Below are positions 9,801-16,794 of a DNA stretch of 64,000 nt, piece by piece. The number at the start of each line of letters is the position of its first letter. Position 1 is the stretch's first letter. Location of the stretch: positions 5,975-69,974 of the forward strand of contig CAXYYJ010000029.1 of assembly GCA_964293475.1 (NCBI GenBank). The letters run 5' to 3'. This stretch comes from UBA12170 sp964293475 (GTDB lineage Bacteria > Bacteroidota > Bacteroidia > Bacteroidales > UBA12170). A program made the translations under genes and the position numbers. The notes under the pieces are model-generated. The model was not told the origin of the DNA. It saw nothing but the letters and a program-made list of their open reading frames with translations, and ran no database searches.

Positions 9801-10032
9801 ATGCTATTTGTTTACCATCGGGCGACCACATTGGATTTTTATCGTAGGCCTCGTGAATGGTGAGTCTGATGGGAATATTTTGTTTAAGATTCATTACCCA
9901 GATGTCACCCTGGTAGCAAAAAGCCAGATTTTCGCCAGTGGGATCTAGGGCAGGAAACCGAACCAGACTATTCTGCGCCTGGACTAAAAAGGAAGCGAAA
10001 ATCAAAACAGTGATAGCGTAAATTTTTTTCAT
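6835..10032 (-). CDS. Tricorn-like S41 protease with PD40 propeller and PDZ domain
   Basis: 1065 residues with a signal peptide (MKKIYAITVLIFASFLVQAQ), so it is exported, probably to the periplasm. The first two-thirds contain repeated WD40-like PD40 blades of the WSPDGKQIAF type, enough for two propellers as in tricorn protease. A helical segment follows, then a PDZ domain (near 740-820, GLIGIDFEN...LPNDIIVKVDGQPL) and a tail-specific-protease core: GKLGYLHIQSMG, ILIDVRNNGGG, and SYSNAEIF with the presumed nucleophile near Ser968. Length and order match the archaeal/bacterial tricorn family. It probably degrades peptides in the envelope; the physiological substrate is unknown. It is a single-gene unit. 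Confidence 0.88.
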   Translation of the reverse strand: MKKIYAITVLIFASFLVQAQNSLVRFPALDPTGENLAFCYQGDIWVMNLKQNIPIRLTIHEAYDKNPMWSPDGKQIAFNSDRFGSDDVFVMNSDGSGLKRLTFHPGQDLLNSWTIPQRIVFETRRYNAQAERDNEIFYISPEGGNAVRLLEALGSFATESPDGKNVAFVRGTCPINRQAYEGSANRDIWLFNKQDKTYQQITSQLFNQFQPTWISPTEMLYISSNGTKIYQLMSLTINGNQTLIQDKSLTNFTDFGIRYFSVASKSLDIVVEQGDKILLKKAGENKFSPINIHIPIEDRTQDIQHQSFTSDIDNFQLSPNGKYLVLSIHGNLFISQAKDASSITRRLTNNTNNNQNPVWLNDSVVLFTSVTDGQSDIFSIESDDNSQGDLFKSLKHKTTNLTNSQEDEHSLVMSNKKDKIVYQQDRGKMLIAEIDGKGKISNSKVLLDGWANPSNVSFSPDDQYLAYALSDLDFNKEIFIHPADNTFAPVNISMHPRTDTDPVWSPDGKKLAFSSLRNYGSYDIWFVWLQKKDAEKSAEDWELEEFEKENGKSDKKSDKAKPAKVIIDFDDIHNRLVQLTSIPGNESRPCFSENSQFIYFNGNIDDKNKSDIFKIKWNKKELTEVTKDGKGGYDLMLSDDGKFIYLLQNEGKMSRIKLAADKIESISVKAEMDINLAEQKEKVFDEAWKTMADGFYDPEFHGNDWNDLGKKYKPLVLKSSCNQDFSGLFNWLLGELNASHMGFNGPKEKLKSQEKCGLIGIDFENDKNGIKVLRVLKGSPADYDQSRLLPNDIIVKVDGQPLTSESNFYSFFINKTDEPVVLEIERSNIKQDIVIRPTSSLGDVLYNNWVLDNRKMVDEYAQGKLGYLHIQSMGWESFEQFERDLMAAGYGKKGILIDVRNNGGGWTTDYLMAVIAVKQHAYTIPRGAAENLEKEHKNFRSHYAFGERLPFASWTKPSIALCNQNSYSNAEIFSHAYQNNEIGTLVGTPTFGAVISTSSRTLMDGSTIRLPYRGWYSIKTDKNMEHFPAVPDEIVELKPDSRSKGKDEQLQKAVDILLQQIETKE

Positions 10033-10093
10033 AATTGCAGGTTTAATAAGGCTAAAAATATAAGATATAGTCGTGGTAATTAACTTCTTTCTT

Positions 10094-10101
10094 CAAAAGT
10101 A
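10094..10101 (-). promoter_or_regulatory. -7 element upstream of the tricorn-like protease
   Basis: CAAAAGTA (TACTTTTG on the minus strand) matches TAnnTTTG about 60 bases before the start at 10032. No good -33 partner is seen. Confidence 0.35.
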
Positions 10102-10108
10102 GTAAAAA

Positions 10109-11119
10109 TTATAAACCTTCGGAGCAGTTCTTACAGATTTCTGTTTTAGCCCGGTCGGTAAATACCTGATTACGAAAATTCTTGTAGGAGGAAGTGTTTT
10201 TAATCTCGCCGAACGATTCGGTGAGAAGGTTGCCCATGACATATTTAGCATCTTTATCGAAGCAGCAAGGAACCACATTCCCATCCCAGGTAACTACAGC
10301 GGCACGCCACATGCGGTTGCAATGGTTGGGCACTGGTTTTTTAATTTTCCACAATCCGTCAGCGGTTTGGGAGTATCGGGCGTATTTAGAATCGGCAGGT
10401 ATAAGCTGGTTTTTGTCGTTGTCGGAGTATATTTGAGCCGTTTTGATTTCTACTTTATCCACCCCCAATTCATTTTTCAGAGCTTTGGCTTTAGATATCT
10501 GATTTTCGTTGAATTTAAAAACAATAAACTGCACTACAATGAGCGGATTTGAAGCGTTAAGCTTTTTACGGGCAGCCACCAGATTTTTAATTCCAGCCAT
10601 CACCTGATTGAAATTTCCCCCAACCCGATATTGTTCATAGGTTTGCTGATCCAACCCATCCAGAGAAATGATAATGCGGTCGAGTCCCGATTTTACAGTT
10701 TCCTCTGCTTTTTGGGGAGTTAAAAAATGCCCATTGGTGGAGGTTGAAGTGAATATTTTCTGGCTTCGGGCATGGGCCACCATTTTAAAAAAATCTTTAT
10801 TGAGAAAAGGCTCGCCCTGAAAATATAGAATGAGCCAGATTAAATTTCGTTTTTGTTTTTGGATGATGGTTTTAAAATTCTCAAGCGATAGAACCCCGGT
10901 GGGTCGTGTGAATTGTTTTTGGCCAGAAGGGCATTCCAGGCACGAAAGGTTGCAAAAAGTTCCTGTTTCGATGGAAAGGCTCCAGGGTTCGCCACGATGA
11001 ATGTTTCTGCGAAAAATAAGGTTTAGATAATAGCTGCCATGGATTAAAACCAGATTTTTAATCTTTTGAAGGTCGATAACCCTTAATAAGCGGAAATAAT
11101 AGGCTAAAAAATACTTCAC
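10109..11119 (-). CDS. Radical SAM/SPASM domain protein
   Basis: 336 residues. Cys56-X3-Cys60-X2-Cys63 (CNLSCLEC) is the radical-SAM 4Fe-4S site. It is followed by a TIM-barrel core (QGEPFLNKDFF, STNGHFL, IIISLDGLDQQTYEQYR). The C-terminus has a SPASM-type cysteine set (HCNRMW, VVPCCFD, EICKNC) for auxiliary clusters. The N-terminal 50 residues are hydrophobic and basic, suggesting membrane association. Its start overlaps the upstream holin-like gene by 4 bases, indicating translational coupling. No precursor peptide gene is visible nearby, so a RiPP-maturase role is not supported. It resembles the uncharacterised radical-SAM proteins found in polysaccharide or envelope loci; substrate unknown. 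Confidence 0.85.
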   Translation of the reverse strand: MKYFLAYYFRLLRVIDLQKIKNLVLIHGSYYLNLIFRRNIHRGEPWSLSIETGTFCNLSCLECPSGQKQFTRPTGVLSLENFKTIIQKQKRNLIWLILYFQGEPFLNKDFFKMVAHARSQKIFTSTSTNGHFLTPQKAEETVKSGLDRIIISLDGLDQQTYEQYRVGGNFNQVMAGIKNLVAARKKLNASNPLIVVQFIVFKFNENQISKAKALKNELGVDKVEIKTAQIYSDNDKNQLIPADSKYARYSQTADGLWKIKKPVPNHCNRMWRAAVVTWDGNVVPCCFDKDAKYVMGNLLTESFGEIKNTSSYKNFRNQVFTDRAKTEICKNCSEGL

Positions 11120-11700
11120 TTTCTCTTTTTCCGGTTGATAATGATTTCCCGCAAAAATAGTAAGGCAGTTAAAATGGATTGAGGATTGTTAATAATTGAT
11201 TTGAGAAATCGGGTTTTCATTTGCTCGAAAGAATAGAAATCCTTGATATCGTCGATGTTTTGGTCAATATTTTTCTCAGATTCTTTAAGCATCACATTCA
11301 GTTCGGAAAGTGCGGCTTCGAGAGTTGGATATTCTTTGAGTCTGTTGTCATGATTCAAATCGCTCATATCGACCAGCATCCCCATGTTTTTACTTATGGG
11401 TTTGAGAATCCAGGGTTCGCGAAAAATATAAATTAAAGCCCCCAGCAACAGATAGATAGCGCTCACAATCAGGTTACCCATTCCGGGCATATGGAGAACG
11501 TCGGCCAGCCAATCGGCTAAACTAAGCGAGAGGAACAAGCTGATAAACAGGAATAGAAAACCCAGAATCAGGGCGAAAACAAAATAAGCCGCTGCATTGC
11601 TGAGTTTTTTGCTGAGTTGAATTAGGGTAATGTCAATCTTTAAATTGACATATCTTTTCACCATATCAACAGTTTGCAGCGTTGGGTTTTGATTATCCAT
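11116..11700 (-). CDS. Phage-holin-superfamily-like membrane protein
   Basis: 194 residues. Two adjacent membrane helices (about 35-65 and 78-100) follow a short amphipathic N-terminus, and a long charged cytoplasmic tail comes after. This pattern is typical of the Phage_holin_3_6 family of cellular envelope proteins. No endolysin or other phage gene is nearby, so a lytic function is unlikely. It overlaps the YtxH-like gene upstream by 8 bases and the radical SAM gene downstream by 4 bases. YtxH plus this family is a common bacterial pair thought to act in the envelope or stress response; the exact role is unknown. Confidence 0.7.
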   Translation of the reverse strand: MDNQNPTLQTVDMVKRYVNLKIDITLIQLSKKLSNAAAYFVFALILGFLFLFISLFLSLSLADWLADVLHMPGMGNLIVSAIYLLLGALIYIFREPWILKPISKNMGMLVDMSDLNHDNRLKEYPTLEAALSELNVMLKESEKNIDQNIDDIKDFYSFEQMKTRFLKSIINNPQSILTALLFLREIIINRKKRK

Positions 11701-11977
11701 GACTGGCCTGGTTTTGTTGTTTTTCTTGTTGTTTTTCTTTTTCTTGCTCTTTTTCCTTGCTCAATTCTTCGAGCTCGTTTTCGAGTTCGCTCCAGAGGTC
11801 GGCTGTTTTGTCTTTAAAATCGGAGCTGATTTTGCCAATTTTCTCTCTCAGTTTTCTTCGGTTTGTTTTGCCGTCGTTGGGTGAAAGAAGCAGGGCGGCA
11901 CCAGCGCCAATGGCAGCTCCTATTCCAATTCCGGCCAAAAGCGTTAATAAGGTTTTAGTTGATGATTGATCGCTCAT
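11693..11977 (-). CDS. YtxH-like small membrane protein
   Basis: 94 residues. One glycine-rich N-terminal helix (LLTLLAGIGIGAAIGAGAALLLSP) is followed by DGKTNRRKLREKI, the YtxH/GvpP-like signature, then a long Glu/Lys-rich coiled coil. It overlaps the holin-like gene and starts 41 bases after the AI-2E-family gene, so all four minus-strand genes look like one operon. The family is often linked to general or cell-envelope stress; the biochemical function is unknown. Confidence 0.8.
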   Translation of the reverse strand: MSDQSSTKTLLTLLAGIGIGAAIGAGAALLLSPNDGKTNRRKLREKIGKISSDFKDKTADLWSELENELEELSKEKEQEKEKQQEKQQNQASHG

Positions 11978-12018
11978 AGGGAGTTTTTTTAAGTTTTTAC
12001 GTTGAATGGTATAAAAAG

Positions 12019-13113
12019 TTATATTTTTTTAGTGAGCTGCTGAACAAGTTTGAATTCACCCAAAAACTCTCCTGCTACGATTCGAAGAACAGTGTAGGCC
12101 GGAATAGCTATAATCATTCCCACAACTCCGCCCAGTGTGCCAGCCATCATAATAACGATAAAGATTTCCAGTGGATGAGCTTTTACCGAGTTGGAGTAGA
12201 TTAGTGGTTGCAATACCACATTGTCCACCAGATTGGCAGCCAGAAAAACCATAGCCACCTTTCCGCCCGATAAATAAAAATCGGCCAGATTACCAGTTCC
12301 AAGTTCTCCCAACATAGCGATAACCGAACCCACTGCTGCTCCTATTACCGGCCCCAGATAAGGAATTACATTCATTGTTCCCCCGAAAAAACCTATGAGA
12401 ACAGCACTTGGAACGCCCATTATGGCTAAGCCGATAATTATGAGTGTTATCATACTTCCAATTTCTATGAGCAATCCAATAAAATATCTGGTGAGAAGAT
12501 ATTTTGTTTTGATGATGATATTTTCAATTTTTTGTGCATGATTCACCGGTGTTATCAACAGCAAAACCCCTTTGAATAAATTCTCATCCTTCAGAAAAAA
12601 GAATGCCATAAACAATACCGAGAAAATACCAATGAAAAAACTACCTGTAAATCCCAGAAGCTTCTCGGCCAAACTGCTGAATGTAGCAACGTTAACCAAT
12701 TGAGCAACTTTATTTTCTACCATTACTTCCAGGGGCTCTTCACTGCTGATTATGCCATATTTGGTTAGTGTTTCATCAATATTGACCATGGTATGACTCA
12801 GACTCGCTGATACTTTATTGGTATCGATATTGCTGATGAGTTCGGCTTGTTGCGTAACAATGGGTATAAAAATGGCAACGAGACCAATAACTACTGCAAA
12901 CTCAACGAATAGGGTGAGAGCTGCTGCCAAGGAATTACCAACTGTGAATTTTTTTATTTTGATTTTACCTAACTTATTGGCCAGGGGTCTTCCAATGATA
13001 GCCAATACCAGAGCAATCAAAATATTTGCTACTAAACTGCTGAAATACCAAATACCCAATAAAAGGGCAATGGTAAAAACTACGGTGATTGTAATTCTTG
13101 TATATCGGTTCAT
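12019..13113 (-). CDS. AI-2E family transporter
   Basis: 364 residues with about eight membrane helices, including the paired N-terminal helices, a soluble helical segment (about 90-150) and the family motif region GVPSAVLIGFFGGTMNVIPYLGPVIGA. The family includes autoinducer-2 exporters (TqsA) and Na+/H+ antiporters, so the substrate cannot be assigned. It is first of a four-gene operon with YtxH, a holin-like protein and a radical SAM protein, and diverges from ligA across a 143-base gap. Confidence 0.87.
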   Translation of the reverse strand: MNRYTRITITVVFTIALLLGIWYFSSLVANILIALVLAIIGRPLANKLGKIKIKKFTVGNSLAAALTLFVEFAVVIGLVAIFIPIVTQQAELISNIDTNKVSASLSHTMVNIDETLTKYGIISSEEPLEVMVENKVAQLVNVATFSSLAEKLLGFTGSFFIGIFSVLFMAFFFLKDENLFKGVLLLITPVNHAQKIENIIIKTKYLLTRYFIGLLIEIGSMITLIIIGLAIMGVPSAVLIGFFGGTMNVIPYLGPVIGAAVGSVIAMLGELGTGNLADFYLSGGKVAMVFLAANLVDNVVLQPLIYSNSVKAHPLEIFIVIMMAGTLGGVVGMIIAIPAYTVLRIVAGEFLGEFKLVQQLTKKI

Positions 13114-13225
13114 GGGTTTTATTTTTCGATCTTTAGGCGAAATTATAAATAAATGGGCATTTTGCTCCTGTTTGTCACAATTTTAGAAAAAATTGGTGAT
13201 AAGATACTTTTTTATTTTTTTGAAG

Positions 13226-13233
13226 TATATTTG
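13226..13233 (+). promoter_or_regulatory. -7 element of the ligA promoter
   Basis: TATATTTG matches TAnnTTTG exactly and lies 23 bases before the ligA ATG. No clear -33 TTTG is found at normal spacing. Confidence 0.45.
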
Positions 13234-13256
13234 AGCCACACCAAAGCCTATGTAAA

Positions 13257-15302
13257 ATGACCGAGCAGGAAGCAATTCACAGGATTTCTATTTTAACGAA
13301 ACTCATTAACTACCACAACGATTTGTACTACAATCAATCACGGCAGGAAATAGCAGATTATCAGTTCGATATGCTTTTGGAAGAACTCGTGGCGCTGGAA
13401 AATACTTATCCTCATCTTTTGCTCCGCGACAGTCCAACCCAACGTGTTGGCGGAACTATCACCAAAGAGTTTAAACAGATAAAACATCAATATCCTATGA
13501 TGTCGCTGGGAAATACCTATAGTTTTGGCGAGTTGCAGGAGTTTGATGGAAGAGTGAAAAAAGTGCTGGGAATTGATGAGGTGGAGTATGTTTGCGAGCT
13601 TAAATTCGATGGAGTTGCCATAAGTCTGTGGTATGAAAATGGCCTTTTGACCCATGCGGTGACTCGTGGCGATGGAGTTCAGGGTGACGATGTTACCATG
13701 AATATTAAAACTATCCGTAGCATTCCATTGCGGCTACAATCTCACAATCCTCCCTTAAAGTTAGAAGTGCGTGGCGAAATTGTAATGCCCCGCGCTGGTT
13801 TCGAAAAATTCAACGAGCAACGTATGGCCCAGGGCGAAGAGCCATTTGCAAATCCCCGAAACGCCGCCAGCGGGAGTATTAAAATGCAGGATAGCAGTAT
13901 GGTGGCTAAGCGGCCTCTCCAATGCTTTTGCTATTATGTTCCTGGCGAAGTGCCGGAAGTAACAAACCATTTCGAAAGTTTGAAATGGATTGAAAAGCTC
14001 GGATTTAATATTTCCGATACCCTCAGGGTTTATAATGACATAAACGGAGTGAATGATTTTATTGAGGAATGGGATAAAAAGCGCTCCGAATTGCCCTATG
14101 ATGTGGATGGAATTGTGGTGAAAGTGAACAATTTCCACTTACAGCAGGAGTTGGGCTTCACGGCAAAATCGCCCCGTTGGGCCATTGCCTACAAGTTTAA
14201 AGCGGAACAAGCACAGACCAGACTTAATCAGATTGTTTTTCAGGTGGGACGAACCGGAGCCATAACGCCTGTAGCCGAGCTGGAACCAGTTCAACTGGCT
14301 GGAACCGTTGTAAAACGAGCCTCATTGCACAATGCTGACATCATAAGCCAAATGGATATTCGTCCGGGCGATTGGGTGATGGTGGAAAAAGGGGGGGAGA
14401 TTATCCCCAAAATTGTGGGCGTCGATATTTCCCGCCGACCTATCGACTCAGAGCATTTTCAGTATATCTCCACTTGTCCGGAATGCGGATCAGCTTTGGT
14501 GCGAAAAGAAAGCGAAGCCAATCATTATTGCCCCAATTTTGAATATTGTCCCCCGCAGATTAAAGGCCGTATTGAGCATTTTATAGGTCGAAAAGCCATG
14601 AATATCGACAGTTTGGGAGAAGGTAAAATAGAGGTTTTGTACGATAACAAGCTCGTTCTGAATGTGGCCGATTTATACGACTTAACCTATTCATCTTTAA
14701 TAGGTTTGGAGAAATCTATCGAAAATGAAGATGGCACAATTCGCAGGCTTAGCTTTCAAAGCAAAACGGTGAACAATATATTAAATGGGTTGGAAGAATC
14801 GCGAAAAGTTCCTTTCAGCCGGGTTTTGTTTGCTTTGGGAATCCGTTTTGTGGGAGCCACAACAGCTCAAAAGCTGACCAACCATTTTGGGAGCATGCAG
14901 CAACTCATGAAGGCAACCTATAATGAATTGCTCGAAGTGGAAGAAGTGGGCGAAAAAATTGCGGAAAGCCTGGTTAGTTATTTCAGTAATCCTGACAATC
15001 AATACATTATTGGGCGGTTAGAGTTGGCCGGATTGCAGATGGAGCAGATGGAAGTGCAGACAGAAGTGTCGGAGAATAAACTCGACGGAAAAACATTTGT
15101 AGTGAGTGGCGTTTTTAGCCGAAGCCGTGAAGAAATACAAGCCCTCATTGAGAAGTTTGGAGGCAAAAATCAAAGCTCCATCAGCTCCAAAACCGATTTT
15201 GTTCTGGCTGGTGATAATATGGGACCGGCAAAGAAAGTAAAGGCCCAAAAACTTGGAATACAAATTATTGGAGAAGATGATTTTATAACAATGATTCAGT
15301 AA
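13257..15302 (+). CDS. ligA: NAD-dependent DNA ligase LigA
   Basis: 681 residues, full length for LigA. In order: Ia and adenylation domain with active-site Lys116 (CELKFDGVAIS), OB fold (QVGRTGAITPVAELEPV), a zinc finger with the exact C-X2-C-X14-C-X5-C spacing (CPEC...YCPNFEYC), helix-hairpin-helix repeats (ALGIRFVGATTAQKL, VEEVGEKIAESL) and a C-terminal BRCT domain from about 605. It seals nicks during replication and repair using NAD+. It is monocistronic and converges with the sensor kinase at 15312, with only 9 bases between the stops. Confidence 0.97.
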   Translation: MTEQEAIHRISILTKLINYHNDLYYNQSRQEIADYQFDMLLEELVALENTYPHLLLRDSPTQRVGGTITKEFKQIKHQYPMMSLGNTYSFGELQEFDGRVKKVLGIDEVEYVCELKFDGVAISLWYENGLLTHAVTRGDGVQGDDVTMNIKTIRSIPLRLQSHNPPLKLEVRGEIVMPRAGFEKFNEQRMAQGEEPFANPRNAASGSIKMQDSSMVAKRPLQCFCYYVPGEVPEVTNHFESLKWIEKLGFNISDTLRVYNDINGVNDFIEEWDKKRSELPYDVDGIVVKVNNFHLQQELGFTAKSPRWAIAYKFKAEQAQTRLNQIVFQVGRTGAITPVAELEPVQLAGTVVKRASLHNADIISQMDIRPGDWVMVEKGGEIIPKIVGVDISRRPIDSEHFQYISTCPECGSALVRKESEANHYCPNFEYCPPQIKGRIEHFIGRKAMNIDSLGEGKIEVLYDNKLVLNVADLYDLTYSSLIGLEKSIENEDGTIRRLSFQSKTVNNILNGLEESRKVPFSRVLFALGIRFVGATTAQKLTNHFGSMQQLMKATYNELLEVEEVGEKIAESLVSYFSNPDNQYIIGRLELAGLQMEQMEVQTEVSENKLDGKTFVVSGVFSRSREEIQALIEKFGGKNQSSISSKTDFVLAGDNMGPAKKVKAQKLGIQIIGEDDFITMIQ

Positions 15303-15311
15303 AAAATTCTG

Positions 15312-16511
15312 CTATTCCAGCGGCAGCACTACAAAAAAGGTGCTTCCTTCGCCCGGTTTGCTCGTTACTTTGATTTCGCCCTGCAACATATCCACCGATT
15401 TTTTCAAAATGGAAAGCCCCATTCCGGTGCCTTCGATATTGGTCACATTTTTCGCACGGTAAAACGAGTCGAAAATCATGCTCAGGGTTTCTTCGCTCAT
15501 GCCGATTCCTTCGTCGGTAACAGCAAAATGAAATTTTTCATCCTGGATTTTGGCATCAAGATGTACTGTCCTTCCTTTCTCAGAATACTTGAAGGCATTG
15601 GAGAGAATATTGTTTAATATCTGAGTAAAGAGCTTCTTATCGCAGGAGATATTCCCCATCGATTCCTGTATCCGTGCGTCGAGAATATGGTTTTTGCCTA
15701 TTCCGATTTCGAGCTTAAATTTCAGTTGTTCAAAGTATTCGTCAAGGTTGATATTCTCTTTAATGACTTCATATTTCCCCGAATCGAATTTTTCAATCAT
15801 CAGAATATCGTTGAGTAATTCAACCAATTCGCCAACACTGGCTTTAATGAGATTGGTATGACGAAAAACCTTGTCTTTGGGTTTGTCATTATTTATGAGA
15901 CTCTCCATGATTTCTGTGGAGCTGAAAATGGTGGTCATGGGAGTGCGGAACTCGTGAGAGATGGTGGTTACAATGCGCGATTGAAACTCATTAAACTCTT
16001 TTTCGCGGAGTAAAGCGATCTCAAGTTTTTTGTTTTTTTCTTCAATCTCTTTGGTTCTTTCCATCACCTTTATTTCCAGTGCATTGTTGAGGCTGGCCAG
16101 TTCTTCCTGTTTTTCTTTCAGCTCCAGATCGAGTAAATGGCGGGTATAGCCCATTTGAACCACTGTTCTCAGTGTGTCTCGGGTAACAGGTTTTTGGATA
16201 TAGCCAAATGGTGCGGTTTTCAATGCTCTTTCAAAAACACTATCCTCCGAATTGGCTGTAACATAGATTACAGGGATTTTGTATTTAGAATAAATGATTT
16301 CGGCGGCGCCAATACCATCGGTGGAGCCCGGCATATCAATATCCATTAAAACCAGACTTGGTTTTAGTTCACCCACTTCGGCTATTGCAGTGTCGGTATT
16401 TGTTCCAAGCCCCACGAATTCGAAACCAATTCGTTTGATGGTGATATTCATCATTTTGCCCGATAATGGGTCATCTTCTGCAACATATATCGAAATCTTA
16501 TTCTCTTCCAT
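15312..16511 (-). CDS. Receiver-histidine kinase hybrid (receiver first)
   Basis: 399 residues. An N-terminal receiver (YVAEDDP acidic pocket, phospho-acceptor Asp57 in LVLMDIDMPG, Lys in IQKPVT) leads through a coiled coil (about 125-180) into HisKA with His186 (TTISHEFRTPM) and HATPase_c (NNILSNAFKYS, DEGIGM, GTGMGLSI). There is no membrane segment or PAS domain, so it is soluble. Receiver-first kinases usually take phosphate from another kinase or use the receiver to control their own kinase activity. No partner regulator is adjacent, and the output is unknown. Confidence 0.9.
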   Translation of the reverse strand: MEENKISIYVAEDDPLSGKMMNITIKRIGFEFVGLGTNTDTAIAEVGELKPSLVLMDIDMPGSTDGIGAAEIIYSKYKIPVIYVTANSEDSVFERALKTAPFGYIQKPVTRDTLRTVVQMGYTRHLLDLELKEKQEELASLNNALEIKVMERTKEIEEKNKKLEIALLREKEFNEFQSRIVTTISHEFRTPMTTIFSSTEIMESLINNDKPKDKVFRHTNLIKASVGELVELLNDILMIEKFDSGKYEVIKENINLDEYFEQLKFKLEIGIGKNHILDARIQESMGNISCDKKLFTQILNNILSNAFKYSEKGRTVHLDAKIQDEKFHFAVTDEGIGMSEETLSMIFDSFYRAKNVTNIEGTGMGLSILKKSVDMLQGEIKVTSKPGEGSTFFVVLPLE

Positions 16512-16527
16512 GCCTAATTTTTTTGAC

Positions 16528-16557
16528 CAAAAATATACTATTTATTCATAAGACAAA
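16528..16557 (-). promoter_or_regulatory. Promoter of the receiver-kinase gene
   Basis: On the minus strand a TTTG (plus CAAA, 16554-16557) is followed after 18 bases by TATTTTTG (plus CAAAAATA, 16528-16535). This matches the Bacteroidota TTTG/TAnnTTTG consensus, 17 bases before the start at 16511. Confidence 0.6.
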
Positions 16558-16746
16558 ACATAAAAAATGAACATTCCCTGAGTTTGCTTTTATTGAAACC
16601 AGGTCGGTATGTTTTATTAACATGAGGTTGAAAACTGAATGAAAAATGATGTAAAATGCATTAAATCAAATACATATGATGATTTTCTGTTAAAAACATT
16701 GTTGATAGTATTAAACTTTATGTTAATTTTTTGGGTTTATGTGCAG

Positions 16747-16754
16747 TAGTTTTG
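16747..16754 (+). promoter_or_regulatory. -7 element before the exopolysaccharide operon
   Basis: TAGTTTTG matches TAnnTTTG and lies 40 bases before the start at 16795. A TTTG 13 bases upstream is too close to be a normal -33 box, so the promoter is tentative. The 283-base gap 16512-16794 otherwise shows no gene. Confidence 0.35.
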
Positions 16755-16794
16755 GTAAATGTGAAACTGTACTATCTCCTTTAATAGGCGGTGG

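Noticed and set aside
9310..9948. 212-codon open frame on the plus strand
   Set aside because: Antisense to the PD40 region of the tricorn-like protease; no motif or plausible start context.
11116..11700. Phage lysis cassette suggested by the holin-like protein
   Set aside because: No endolysin, spanin or structural phage gene is nearby, and the gene is embedded in an operon of cellular envelope proteins.
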